A stretch of 64,000 nt of DNA from the NCBI GenBank assembly GCA_002454815.1, contig DKJL01000010.1, positions 418,878 to 482,877 on the forward strand, written 5' to 3'. The position numbers and the translations under genes are program-made. Of the stretch, positions 8,557 to 16,997 are shown in pieces (position 1 is the stretch's first letter; the number at the start of each line of letters is the position of its first letter). Source of the stretch: Flavobacteriales bacterium UBA6693 (GTDB lineage Bacteria; Bacteroidota; Bacteroidia; Flavobacteriales; Weeksellaceae). A model generated the notes under the pieces. The model was not told the origin of the DNA and ran no database searches. It was given only the letters and a program-made list of their open reading frames with translations.

Positions 8557-8997
8557 ATGGAAACATTAAATTTTGAAAGTACGATTACAGCGCCCGTTCA
8601 GGAAGTTTGGGATTTACTTTGGAATCCCGAGACGTACGCGCAGTGGCGCAGATACATCAGGCCGGGAGCAAAACTTAAAACCGATTGGCTGGTGGACGGA
8701 AGATCGTACTTTATTGATGAAAATAACAAAGGTTTTGTTTCGACTATTGTAAGTCTTGATGTTCCTTTTGAAGTTGTATTCCGGCATCTTGGGACGTTCG
8801 ACGATGGCATCGAAGATACCGAAACCCGACTCGTAAAACAGTGGAGCGGCATGGAAGAGAAATATTTTCTGCGGGCCATTAGTCCAGAAACTACTGCGCT
8901 GCAAGTGATCGTGCATGCGTACCAGGACTATGAAGAACAAACGAACGACGCATACCATCAGGGATTAGAACTGCTGAAAAAAATTGCCGAGAGTTGA
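8557..8997 (+). CDS. SRPBCC/AHSA1-domain protein, copy 3
   Basis: The 146-residue protein is a START-like AHSA1 domain: METLNFESTITAPVQEVWDL, WNPETYAQWRRYIRPG and a C-terminal helix DAYHQGLELLKKIAES. It is more divergent than the two copies upstream and lies 8 bases after the SDR stop codon, so it is probably translated from the same message. Its link to the SDR suggests a ligand-binding or scavenging role alongside that enzyme; this is inference. Confidence 0.83.
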   Translation: METLNFESTITAPVQEVWDLLWNPETYAQWRRYIRPGAKLKTDWLVDGRSYFIDENNKGFVSTIVSLDVPFEVVFRHLGTFDDGIEDTETRLVKQWSGMEEKYFLRAISPETTALQVIVHAYQDYEEQTNDAYHQGLELLKKIAES

Positions 8998-9148
8998 ATT
9001 GAATTCTCCTTGTATTCCGCAGCGAACGGGATATGTTTTTCGCTATTCCATTTCGTTTTTTTTTCGATTTAATTACTATTGCTAAAAATAAATCCGTACG
9101 ACGGAGAACTGACGAAAGTTTGTGCAGGGGGAACTGCAGGCTCATTTT

Positions 9149-9799
9149 ATGAAGAACTATTATTACTTTTTAGGCATTTCGGAAAATGCTTCTAACGACG
9201 ATATCAAGAAAGCTTACCGTAAGCTTTCTTTAAAATATCATCCCGACAAAAATCCCGGTGATGATTTTTTTATGGAACGTTTTCGGGAAACTCAGGAAGC
9301 GTATGAGATGCTGACCGATCCTGAAAAACGCCGTATCTACGACGATAACTTTCTGCACGAGCAACGCAGCTATCGCCCGACTCTGCCACCGAGCATTAAA
9401 TCATTTAAAGTAAACAAAATTCGCGTACAGAAAGGCGAAGAGGTCATTATAACCTGGCAAACCTTTAATGCAGATATCGTGAAAATATTGCCTTTCGGAT
9501 TACAAAAAGGTTATGGTGAAAAAGTTATTCGAATCACGGAATTTAAAGACGGGAAATTTCAACTTTTGCTGCATGCGACGAATTCCCTTTTAAATAAAAC
9601 GGTCGTGCAGGCGCTCACGATTACAGAAGTTTTCGAAAATAAAACAGATCAACTTCGAAGCGAGGCGGAAAACATCTTTCGCCCCGAGCGGCCCACACCG
9701 CAGAATCCGCACGGCATTCCCAGAGGAATAAGGGTTTTGATAGCGCTCATGCTCATCATTATTGCGTTACTGCTGCTCTGGCACAATTTCGCCGAATAA
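9149..9799 (+). CDS. Membrane-anchored J-domain protein
   Basis: The 216-residue protein from ATG 9149 begins with a J domain (residues 1-70): [23 protein letters not shown] at 31-33, then [20 protein letters not shown] domains stimulate DnaK ATPase activity and deliver clients. Unlike DnaJ it lacks the Gly/Phe and zinc-finger regions. Instead a beta-rich segment (about 85-170, [20 protein letters not shown]) looks Ig-like, and one C-terminal transmembrane helix ([20 protein letters not shown]) anchors it with the J domain in the cytoplasm. The earlier GTG (9122) is less likely because ATG 9149 fits the J-domain start exactly. It is the last gene of the stress-like cluster. Confidence 0.88.
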   Translation: MKNYYYFLGISENASNDDIKKAYRKLSLKYHPDKNPGDDFFMERFRETQEAYEMLTDPEKRRIYDDNFLHEQRSYRPTLPPSIKSFKVNKIRVQKGEEVIITWQTFNADIVKILPFGLQKGYGEKVIRITEFKDGKFQLLLHATNSLLNKTVVQALTITEVFENKTDQLRSEAENIFRPERPTPQNPHGIPRGIRVLIALMLIIIALLLLWHNFAE

Positions 9800-9803
9800 A
9801 AGT

Positions 9804-9956
9804 TTAGGCGAGTTTCAGGCGACCAGGGCATTTTTTACATCTTTTTCCTTTCTTAAATTTTTTGCAGCACGTCTTTTTGCCGCAGAAGATTTCGTGGTTA
9901 GCGTTACCGGCCGGTGCAAGCGGTGCCACTTTGAATGGGGTAATAAGCATTTGCAT
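9804..9956 (-). CDS. Small cysteine- and lysine-rich protein (50 aa)
   Basis: On the minus strand, ATG at 9956-9954 opens 50 codons to TAA at 9804. The product begins MQMLITPFKVAPLAPAGNAN and continues with FCGKKTCCKKFKKGKRCKKC, holding five cysteines (25, 30, 31, 40, 43) among many lysines. The cysteine layout suggests a small metal-binding knuckle, possibly zinc; no family name can be given. A strong Bacteroidetes promoter lies directly upstream, which argues it is expressed. ATG 9950 (residue 3) is an alternative start. It converges with the J-domain gene with a 4-base gap and diverges from gcvP. Confidence 0.6.
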   Translation of the reverse strand: MQMLITPFKVAPLAPAGNANHEIFCGKKTCCKKFKKGKRCKKCPGRLKLA

Positions 9957-9960
9957 AACG

Positions 9961-9995
9961 CAAAGATATAAAGTTTATTAAGAATAATTCCAAAT
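9961..9995 (-). promoter_or_regulatory. Promoter of the Cys-rich small protein
   Basis: Read on the minus strand: TTTG, a 22-base spacer, then TATCTTTG, then CGTT and the ATG. The fit to the -33/-7 consensus is excellent; the start codon lies only 4 bases after the -7 box. Confidence 0.55.
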
Positions 9996-10037
9996 AATAA
10001 CACTGATTTTTACCATTAATTCAAGAAAGAAATCCGG

Positions 10038-10068
10038 TTGCCTTGGTGGAGGAAAATTTGTATTTTTA
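10038..10068 (+). promoter_or_regulatory. Probable gcvP promoter
   Basis: TTG 10038-10040, a 20-base spacer, TATTTTTA 10061-10068 (last base differs from consensus). It gives a leader of about 30 bases before ATG 10106, too short for a glycine riboswitch. Confidence 0.5.
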
Positions 10069-10105
10069 CACGTCTTTTCACACGACAAAATCTAGTAAAA
10101 AATAT

Positions 10106-12967
10106 ATGAACACCACACAATTTGTACACCGGCACATATCGACGAATCAGCCAGATACGCAGGCGATGTTGGATAAGATCGGCGTTGAAGATTTAGAAGA
10201 ACTCATCTCACAAACCATTCCCGATGCGATCAGAATGGAAGGGGAACTCGATATTACCGAAGCACTTTCCGAACACGAAATGCTCATCCATTCGAAAGAG
10301 CTGGCCGCACAAAATATTTTGTTTGATAATTATATCGGCTTCGGCTACCACAACACCATACTGCCAAGCGTCATCCAACGCAACATCCTCGAAAATCCAT
10401 CGTGGTACACGGCTTACACGCCATACCAGGCAGAAATTGCACAGGGTCGGCTGGAAGCATTACTGAACTTCCAAACCGTGGTCTGCGATCTTACTGGTTT
10501 CAAATTAGCCAATGCTTCACTTCTCGACGAATCTACCGCAGCGGCAGAAGCCATGCACATGTTCTTCGAGAGCCGCACGAAAACGCAGAAGAAAGCCGAG
10601 GCAATAAAGTTCTTTGTTTCTGATCTCGTTTTTCCACAAACCGTTGCCGTCTTGCAAACCAAGGCCGAAGGGCTGGGAATCGAAGTAGTGGTCGGCAATC
10701 ATGAAAGCTTTAACGCTGACGAAACTTTTTTTGGTGCCTTACTGCAGTATCCCGGTAAAAACGGAATAATCATCGATTATTCAGAACTTATTCATTCCTT
10801 CAAACAGTTTGAATTACAGGTGGCGGTGGCCTGCGATCCGATGGCGTTGGTTAAGCTGAAATCCCCGGCAGATATGGGAGCGGATTGTGCGGTAGGAACT
10901 ACGCAACGCTTCGGAATTCCGATGGGTTACGGCGGTCCGCACGCGGCCTTTTTTGCCTGCAAAGATTCTTACAAACGCGACATTCCGGGCAGAATTATCG
11001 GTGTTTCTCAGGATGCCTACGGTAAACGTGCGCTGCGTATGGCACTACAGACACGCGAACAGCATATTAAGAGAGAGAAAGCAACTTCGAATATTTGTAC
11101 CGCTCAGGTGCTTCTAGCAGTAATGGCGGGCATGTACGCTGTTTATCACGGCCCTGCAGGACTAAATTTTATTGCCGATCAGATCCACTTTAAAACAGTT
11201 GCGCTTCGCCGTGGAATGAATAAAATAGGTTTTGATCTGGCTGAAGAGCCTGTTTTCGACACCATCAAATTTTCAGTTAGCGAAGAGGATAAAGTTCGCC
11301 TTCAACGGTTAATGTTGGGACGAAAAATTAATTTGAATTATTTTTCCGAAGGAATTGTGAGCATTTCTTTAAATGAAGCTTCAACCAAAGAAAATGTGCA
11401 GAAGTTATTTGATGCTTTAGCTGATTTTAAAAATTCTCAAAGTTTTAAACTGAATTTTACGGAAGAAATCCAGATTCCGGCTGATAACCTGCGCACTGAT
11501 GAAATTCTTAAAGAACAAGTTTTTAATAAATACCACACGGAAACCGAATTGATGCGCTACATCAAGCGTTTGGAACGAAAAGATCTGTCGCTTACACATT
11601 CTATGATTTCGTTGGGATCCTGTACCATGAAGCTGAATGCTGCTACGGAAATGTTGCCGCTTTCATGGGCAGAGTGGGGAAGTGTACATCCATTCGTGCC
11701 TGTTGACCAGGCTGGCGGTTATCAGGCTTTAATTAAAGAACTTGAAAAAGATTTAGCAAAAATCACAGGATTCGCAGCGACTTCCCTGCAGCCGAATTCC
11801 GGAGCACAGGGCGAATATGCCGGATTGATGGTTATTCGTGAATATCACAAATCACGTGGCGAAGGACACCGCAACATTGCTCTGATTCCTCAGTCAGCGC
11901 ACGGGACCAATCCCGCCTCAGCGGTTATAGCGGGTATGAAGGTGGTGGTCGTTAAAAATCTTGAAAACGGCGAGATTGACTTCCGAGATTTGAAATCAAA
12001 AGCCGAGCAACACAGCGAAAACCTCGCTGCAGTGATGATCACCTATCCGTCAACCTACGGTTTTTTCGATGAAAATATCAAAGAAATCACCGATTTAATT
12101 CACCAGCACGGTGGCCAGATTTACATGGACGGTGCCAATATGAACGCGCAGGTAGGTTATACTTCTCCGGGAAATATCGGTGCAGACGTCTGTCACCTGA
12201 ATCTTCACAAAACTTTTGCGATTCCGCACGGTGGTGGCGGGCCGGGCGTGGGACCGATCTGCGTTGCAGAACATTTAATGCCGTTTCTGCCGGGTAATCC
12301 AAATATCAAAACAGGAGGCAAAGAAGCGATCGCTGCAATTTCTGCCGCGCCGTATGGCTCTTCATTGGTGCTAAATATTTCCTACGCGTACATCAAAATG
12401 CTGGGCGCAGCAGGGCTGAAAGATGCTACCAACTACGCGATTCTTAACGCCAACTATCTTAAAGAGGTATTGGCCGAGCATTTTCCGATTCTTTATGCAA
12501 ACGGAAAGGGCCGCGTGGCGCACGAATGTATCGTCGATTTCCGACAGTTCAAAGCATTGGGAATTGAAGTCGCTGATGTTGCAAAACGTTTGATGGATTA
12601 TGGCTACCACGCACCTACAGTGAGTTTTCCGGTGGCGGGCACGCTGATGATTGAACCGACAGAATCTGAAAGTAAAGAAGAAATCGACCGTTTCGCGGAA
12701 GCGTTGATTTCCATTAAAAAAGAAATTGATGAAATTGCTGAAGGAGGCGCTGATACGGCGAATAACGTGCTGAAAAATGCGCCGCATACGGAGCAGATTG
12801 TGATCTCCGACAATTGGGACAAACCATACTCGCGCGAAAAAGCGGCCTATCCGCTGGAGTGGGTGCGAGAACGCAAATTTTTCGCGTCCGTGTCGCGTGT
12901 TGATGAGGCTTATGGAGACCGTAATCTGATCTGTACCTGCGCACCGATTGAAAGTTATATGGACTAA
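10106..12967 (+). CDS. gcvP: Glycine dehydrogenase (aminomethyl-transferring), P protein
   Basis: P protein of the glycine cleavage system decarboxylates glycine on pyridoxal phosphate and passes the aminomethyl group to the lipoyl arm of GcvH. The 953-residue single-chain form (N and C halves fused) starts MNTTQFVHRHISTNQPDTQA at 10106; the frame extends to 10043, but those 21 residues are not family-like and cover the promoter. PLP-lysine K702 sits in NLHKTFAIPHGGGGPGVGPI. Other hallmarks are GYHNTILPSVIQRNILENP near the N-terminus, and SLGSCTMKLNA. The partner genes gcvT and gcvH are not in this window. Confidence 0.97.
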   Translation: MNTTQFVHRHISTNQPDTQAMLDKIGVEDLEELISQTIPDAIRMEGELDITEALSEHEMLIHSKELAAQNILFDNYIGFGYHNTILPSVIQRNILENPSWYTAYTPYQAEIAQGRLEALLNFQTVVCDLTGFKLANASLLDESTAAAEAMHMFFESRTKTQKKAEAIKFFVSDLVFPQTVAVLQTKAEGLGIEVVVGNHESFNADETFFGALLQYPGKNGIIIDYSELIHSFKQFELQVAVACDPMALVKLKSPADMGADCAVGTTQRFGIPMGYGGPHAAFFACKDSYKRDIPGRIIGVSQDAYGKRALRMALQTREQHIKREKATSNICTAQVLLAVMAGMYAVYHGPAGLNFIADQIHFKTVALRRGMNKIGFDLAEEPVFDTIKFSVSEEDKVRLQRLMLGRKINLNYFSEGIVSISLNEASTKENVQKLFDALADFKNSQSFKLNFTEEIQIPADNLRTDEILKEQVFNKYHTETELMRYIKRLERKDLSLTHSMISLGSCTMKLNAATEMLPLSWAEWGSVHPFVPVDQAGGYQALIKELEKDLAKITGFAATSLQPNSGAQGEYAGLMVIREYHKSRGEGHRNIALIPQSAHGTNPASAVIAGMKVVVVKNLENGEIDFRDLKSKAEQHSENLAAVMITYPSTYGFFDENIKEITDLIHQHGGQIYMDGANMNAQVGYTSPGNIGADVCHLNLHKTFAIPHGGGGPGVGPICVAEHLMPFLPGNPNIKTGGKEAIAAISAAPYGSSLVLNISYAYIKMLGAAGLKDATNYAILNANYLKEVLAEHFPILYANGKGRVAHECIVDFRQFKALGIEVADVAKRLMDYGYHAPTVSFPVAGTLMIEPTESESKEEIDRFAEALISIKKEIDEIAEGGADTANNVLKNAPHTEQIVISDNWDKPYSREKAAYPLEWVRERKFFASVSRVDEAYGDRNLICTCAPIESYMD

Positions 12968-12987
12968 GCACAGTTTATAAAAATAAA

Positions 12988-13017
12988 AAAGCCGTCGTGA
13001 ATATTCAGGACGGCTTT
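12988..13017. terminator. Bidirectional terminator between gcvP and a convergent gene
   Basis: AAAGCCGTC (12988-12996) pairs with GACGGCTTT (13009-13017); A-rich on the left and T-rich on the right, so it can serve both gcvP (+) and the minus-strand gene ending at 13022. Confidence 0.85.
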
Positions 13018-13021
13018 CTTA

Positions 13022-13942
13022 TTATTTTTTAATAAACTTGGATTTATAAACTTTTCCAGCTTCCGTACTGACTTCGATCACGTATATACCTTTAGACAAA
13101 TTCATGACATTTACCGACGCTTCCGCGGAAAGTGTCTTAACTTTCTGTCCGCTCATGTTATAAATAACAGTCTGCTTAATAGCCTCATTTGCAGGCAATG
13201 AGATCTGAAGCATTTCCTGTACAGGATTCGGATAAACCTTCAGTGCGACTGCATTCATGTCATATACAGCCAACGGAACATCATTAATCGTAATATTATC
13301 ATAATACGCATCTCCGCCATAGTTGTTATGCAGAAAGTTGATGCCGATCAGATTTAGTTTACCGGTATTTTCGGCCGTGTGAATCACTTGGCCATCCAGA
13401 CGGTAAATGATCTGGTCTGTGTTGAACTGCACCTGCATTTTATACCACCGGTTGGGTTGCCAGTTAGCGGTAGTGCGCAAATACCCTCCAAAGTTCGGCG
13501 TTGTGTAAAGATACACCATGCCTTGATTTTCAAAGCCAACAGCAGTCATGATTTCATAGGTCTGCGTGGTTTCATCAATTCCATAAACGGCGAATTCAAA
13601 ATCGGAACCCAATTGTTCCGGCGCGCGAAAATCATAAGAGATCGTGGTATTGGTATAATCTAATGGCGTGGTAAAACTTTTCTCGGCTCCTATGATGGGG
13701 AACCATTGTGGACCGCTACCTGCCAGATGCGCATTTTTGAAAGAGTAACTGCCGGTACTGGCCTGCTCATCGGTTATTAGCTGGTTTGTGATAAAACCGT
13801 CAGAAGATTCAGTTACCGTCCAGCCGTTCTGCCCATTCAGATCACCCGGAACAAAGCCTTCGGACGCTTCGAATGAGATGGTTTGCTGCGCAAATGTTAA
13901 TGCAGAACACAGGGCTGCGATAAAAAGATAGTTTTTTTTCAT
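13022..13942 (-). CDS. Secreted protein with T9SS type A sorting domain
   Basis: The 306-residue protein has a signal peptide (MKKNYLFIAALCSALTFAQQ), a beta-rich middle (about 20-225; ISYDFRAPEQLGSDFEFAVY and QNGWTVTESSDG) resembling concanavalin-A-like jelly-roll domains, and a C-terminal type IX secretion sorting domain: KVYPNPVQEMLQISLP, VIYNMSGQKVKTLS, LSKGIYVIEVSTEAGKVYKS and terminal KFIKK. It is expected to be exported by the Por/T9SS machine and released or attached at the cell surface after cleavage of the domain. The ligand or substrate is not evident. It converges on gcvP at a shared terminator. Confidence 0.88.
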   Translation of the reverse strand: MKKNYLFIAALCSALTFAQQTISFEASEGFVPGDLNGQNGWTVTESSDGFITNQLITDEQASTGSYSFKNAHLAGSGPQWFPIIGAEKSFTTPLDYTNTTISYDFRAPEQLGSDFEFAVYGIDETTQTYEIMTAVGFENQGMVYLYTTPNFGGYLRTTANWQPNRWYKMQVQFNTDQIIYRLDGQVIHTAENTGKLNLIGINFLHNNYGGDAYYDNITINDVPLAVYDMNAVALKVYPNPVQEMLQISLPANEAIKQTVIYNMSGQKVKTLSAEASVNVMNLSKGIYVIEVSTEAGKVYKSKFIKK

Positions 13943-14165
13943 GAAAAATTTTTAGCAATAATATGCAAAATTTAACACAAGTGCTGCTCCGTTCTGCGAA
14001 TCAGCAGAGAATCTAAAGACGTTTAAAGATTATATTAACTCGATAAATAAAGCTATTTGTCTGTGAATTATCTGGGACTAAATCATTTACAAATCATCAC
14101 TCCCCAAAATATTCCAGTGTTTGAAAATAATGCTGAAGTGAACTTTTAAACTTATTTTTACAGTC

Positions 14166-15524
14166 ATGATGGATTTAAATACTTTATTCTCAAACCGCCG
14201 CACGGGAAACCTTTCTGCCGGTCCGGCTTCACGCACTGACTTTCAGCGCGATTTCGACCGCATTATTTTTTCTTCCGCGTTCCGGCGCATGCAGAACAAG
14301 ACGCAGGTCTTTCCGCTGCCGGGAAGTGTATTTGTGCACAATAGGCTCACGCATTCGCTGGAAGTTGCTTCCGTCGGCCGAAGTATGGGAAGTTCCATTG
14401 GTGAATATATCTGCGAACAGTTTAAAAATGATTTAAATGCTGAGGCGACTAACTTCTATCAACATAATCTGCAGAATGTTATTGCGGCGGCATGCCTTTG
14501 TCACGATGTCGGAAACCCCGCTTTCGGACATTCCGGCGAAGACGCTATCGCCAGTTATTTTGATAAAAATGAAAGCAGCCTTAAATTTAAATTTCAGGAA
14601 AAGGAATGGGCAGATTTCGTCAATTTTGAAGGAAATGCCAACGCCATCCGTGTGCTTACACATCAGCAAACCGGTAAAGATTCGGGCGGAACACAGCTGA
14701 CGTTTGCTACACTCGCCAGTATTGCAAAGTATCCCTGCGAAGCAGCGGCAAAAGATAAAACCAGGCTTCACCGCAAGAAATTCGGCTTTTTCCAGAACGA
14801 GAAAGAAACTTTTCTTAGCGTGGCTGAACACTTGGGCCTTCCGCGGGAAAGCGAAGAACCGACTGCCTTTAGGCGTCATCCATTTGTCTGGCTTGTAGAA
14901 GCGGCAGACGATATTTGTTATAACATCATCGATATGGAAGATGCGCACCGCCTCGGCATTGTTTCTACTGCCGACTGCGAGAATCTTTTTTTTGATTTAA
15001 TTAAATCGGAAAATCAAAATACACAACGTGTGGAGGAAAAACTTTCGGTACTGACTAACGCCAACGAACGTATTTCCTATCTGCGCGCCAAGGTAATCAA
15101 CGCGCTGATTAATAAATCGATCGAAATTTATAAAGTGCGGTTCACGGATATTTTAGCCGGAACACTCGATACAGCACTTCTGGATATTTACAAAACCGAA
15201 AACCCGTCGCTCCAGCAGATACAGTCTTTTTCGATTGAGAAAATCTATGGACACAAGGCGGTAACGCAGATTGAAAACGCCGGTTATAATGTAATGTATG
15301 AGTTGCTCGACCATTTTATACCACCGGTTCTTACCGCTGCGGACCAAAGGAAATCTTACGATAAAATGGCGCTGAAGCTTTTGCCCGCGCAGTTCCGTTA
15401 CGACGTCGGTTCCGATTATCAAAAGGTGCTTGGCGTCCTGGATTTTGTTTCGGGTATGACCGATAATTATGCCACCGATCTTTACCGAAAAATCAAAGGA
15501 ATCGACATCGGAATGACCATGTGA
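14166..15524 (+). CDS. dgt: dGTP triphosphohydrolase family protein
   Basis: HD-domain dNTP triphosphohydrolases hydrolyse dGTP (or several dNTPs) to nucleoside plus tripolyphosphate and affect nucleotide pools and phage defence. The 452-residue protein has the N-terminal signature DFQRDFDRIIFSSAFRRMQN, TQVFPLPGS, the first histidine in RLTHSLEVASVGRSMG, the HD pair in CLCHDVGNPAFGHSGEDA and a later EAADDICYNIIDMEDA segment. Two adjacent ATGs (14166 and 14169) make the exact start uncertain by one residue. It stands alone, with 223 bases upstream in which no complete promoter consensus was found. Confidence 0.93.
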   Translation: MMDLNTLFSNRRTGNLSAGPASRTDFQRDFDRIIFSSAFRRMQNKTQVFPLPGSVFVHNRLTHSLEVASVGRSMGSSIGEYICEQFKNDLNAEATNFYQHNLQNVIAAACLCHDVGNPAFGHSGEDAIASYFDKNESSLKFKFQEKEWADFVNFEGNANAIRVLTHQQTGKDSGGTQLTFATLASIAKYPCEAAAKDKTRLHRKKFGFFQNEKETFLSVAEHLGLPRESEEPTAFRRHPFVWLVEAADDICYNIIDMEDAHRLGIVSTADCENLFFDLIKSENQNTQRVEEKLSVLTNANERISYLRAKVINALINKSIEIYKVRFTDILAGTLDTALLDIYKTENPSLQQIQSFSIEKIYGHKAVTQIENAGYNVMYELLDHFIPPVLTAADQRKSYDKMALKLLPAQFRYDVGSDYQKVLGVLDFVSGMTDNYATDLYRKIKGIDIGMTM

Positions 15525-15595
15525 TTTATGTGATTTTTAAGTATCTTTAACGAAAATCAAACTGATTAGAAAAAACATTTTTTAAAATTATTTTT

Positions 15596-16528
15596 ATGGC
15601 TTATTTAGGTTTTATAGTATTTATCGGGCTCGTCGTGCTCTTTGCTTCGTTTTTCACGGTAAAGCAGGCCACCGCGGCCATCGTCGAACGTCTGGGCAAA
15701 TTTCACGTCGTTCGCCAGCCCGGTTTGCATCTGAAAATCCCTTTCATCGACCAGGTGGCAAAACGTATGAATCTGCGTATTCAGCAGCTCGACGTCATCA
15801 TCGATACTAAAACGCTCGATAACGTGTTTATCCGAATGAAGGTTTCCGTGCAGTATCAAGTAATTAAAAATCAGGTTGCCGATTCGTTTTACCGATTGGA
15901 AAACCCTGAGAATCAAATTACTTCTTACGTTTTTGATGTTGTGCGCGCGGAAGTACCAAAACTCAAACTTGATGATGTATTCGTACGGAAAGACGACGTA
16001 GCCATCGCGGTGAAAAGTGAGCTGCAGGATGCGATGCAAAGCTACGGTTACGACATTGTAAAAGCATTGGTAACAGACATTGATCCCGACGAACAGGTGA
16101 AGCACGCCATGAACCGTATTAACGCTGCCGAACGTGAAAAAACGGCTGCGGAATACGAATCGGAAGCACAGAAAATCAGAATTGTGGCCGTGGCGAAAGC
16201 TGAGGCAGAATCCAAAAAACTGCAGGGGCAGGGTATCGCCGACCAGCGTCGTGAGATTGCGAAAGGTCTGGAAGAATCCGTAAAAATGCTGAACGCAGCC
16301 AATATTAACGCACAGGAAGCGTCGGCTTTAATTGTGGTCACGCAGCACTATGACACGCTTCAGGCCATCGGGGCAAGTAACCGAAGCAATCTGGTACTGT
16401 TGCCCAACTCACCAAGTTCGGCCAGCACTTTGCTGAATGATCTGATGGTTTCCATGGCGGCAACGCAGAAAATGGATGATCTGCAAAACAGCCCGATCAT
16501 CGATGACCGCAGCAGACGTCGCGACTAA
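15596..16528 (+). CDS. SPFH/stomatin-like membrane protein (QmcA type)
   Basis: The 310-residue protein has an N-terminal membrane segment (AYLGFIVFIGLVVLFASFF) followed directly by an SPFH/band-7 domain (VERLGKFHVVRQPGLHLKIP, about 25-190). A long charged helix follows (NRINAAEREKTAAEYESEAQ) and then a region rich in Ala (IADQRREIAKGLEESVKML). Such proteins form ring-like oligomers on the inner membrane and scaffold proteases or membrane domains. QmcA-like proteins are often paired with a NfeD protein; none is seen here. A clear terminator follows. Confidence 0.92.
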   Translation: MAYLGFIVFIGLVVLFASFFTVKQATAAIVERLGKFHVVRQPGLHLKIPFIDQVAKRMNLRIQQLDVIIDTKTLDNVFIRMKVSVQYQVIKNQVADSFYRLENPENQITSYVFDVVRAEVPKLKLDDVFVRKDDVAIAVKSELQDAMQSYGYDIVKALVTDIDPDEQVKHAMNRINAAEREKTAAEYESEAQKIRIVAVAKAEAESKKLQGQGIADQRREIAKGLEESVKMLNAANINAQEASALIVVTQHYDTLQAIGASNRSNLVLLPNSPSSASTLLNDLMVSMAATQKMDDLQNSPIIDDRSRRRD

Positions 16529-16550
16529 CATTTAATTAAAATTAAATATC

Positions 16551-16581
16551 AAAAAAAGCAATCGTAACGGTTGCTTTTTTT
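16551..16581 (+). terminator. Terminator after the SPFH gene
   Basis: Poly-A, GCAA, loop TCGTAACGG, TTGC and poly-T form a long A/T-flanked stem. Confidence 0.8.
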
Positions 16582-16622
16582 GTTAAATGATTAAGTCATC
16601 TTTAAATTAAACTAAAGGAAAA

Positions 16623-16994
16623 TCAGAGATCACTTTCGGATGGATCTTCAACGGAAACAGATGCATTTTCTGCTGTGCGTACCTCAGTTTTAAACTTTAA
16701 TTTCCCGGTCAGCAACTCGAAGAACATCTGAAAATCTGCAAAGAAACACCATAACGGATAACGGAATGCGGCTGGCTTTTTCTTTTCAAACAGGAAATGG
16801 CTCAGCCAGGGCAAGCCGTAGCCCGCGATGGGAATATACCAAAGAAACCGCTGTTTGCCTGATTGCAAGACATAGAAAAGGACCAGCAGAATGATGATAA
16901 TTCCTAAAAAGTGGAAAATGCGAGTCCAGCGGTTTTGATGTTGCGTTAAATAAAATTGATAAAAGTCTTTATAGTTTTTGTAAACTGTTTTCAT
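16623..16994 (-). CDS. Mpo1-like (DUF962) membrane protein
   Basis: The 123-residue protein matches the DUF962/Mpo1 pattern: FYLTQHQNRWTRIFHFLG with early histidines, two membrane helices (IIIILLVLFYVLQ, and YIPIAGYGLPWLSHFLFEKK) and AFRYPLWCFFADFQMFFELL. Yeast Mpo1 is an Fe(II)-dependent dioxygenase that shortens 2-hydroxy fatty acids; the conserved histidines here fit a metal site, but activity in bacteria is unproven. The gene begins 3 bases after the permease stop, so it is translated from the permease message. Confidence 0.8.
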   Translation of the reverse strand: MKTVYKNYKDFYQFYLTQHQNRWTRIFHFLGIIIILLVLFYVLQSGKQRFLWYIPIAGYGLPWLSHFLFEKKKPAAFRYPLWCFFADFQMFFELLTGKLKFKTEVRTAENASVSVEDPSESDL

Positions 16995-16997
16995 AAT

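Noticed and set aside
9815..10003. 62-codon minus-strand ORF over the same region as the Cys-rich protein
   Set aside because: It has an Arg/Ala-rich shadow-like composition and its start lies upstream of the promoter; the other frame gives the better protein.
9957..10105. Glycine riboswitch upstream of gcvP
   Set aside because: The predicted leader is about 30 bases, too short for the aptamer, and no tandem aptamer signature is present.
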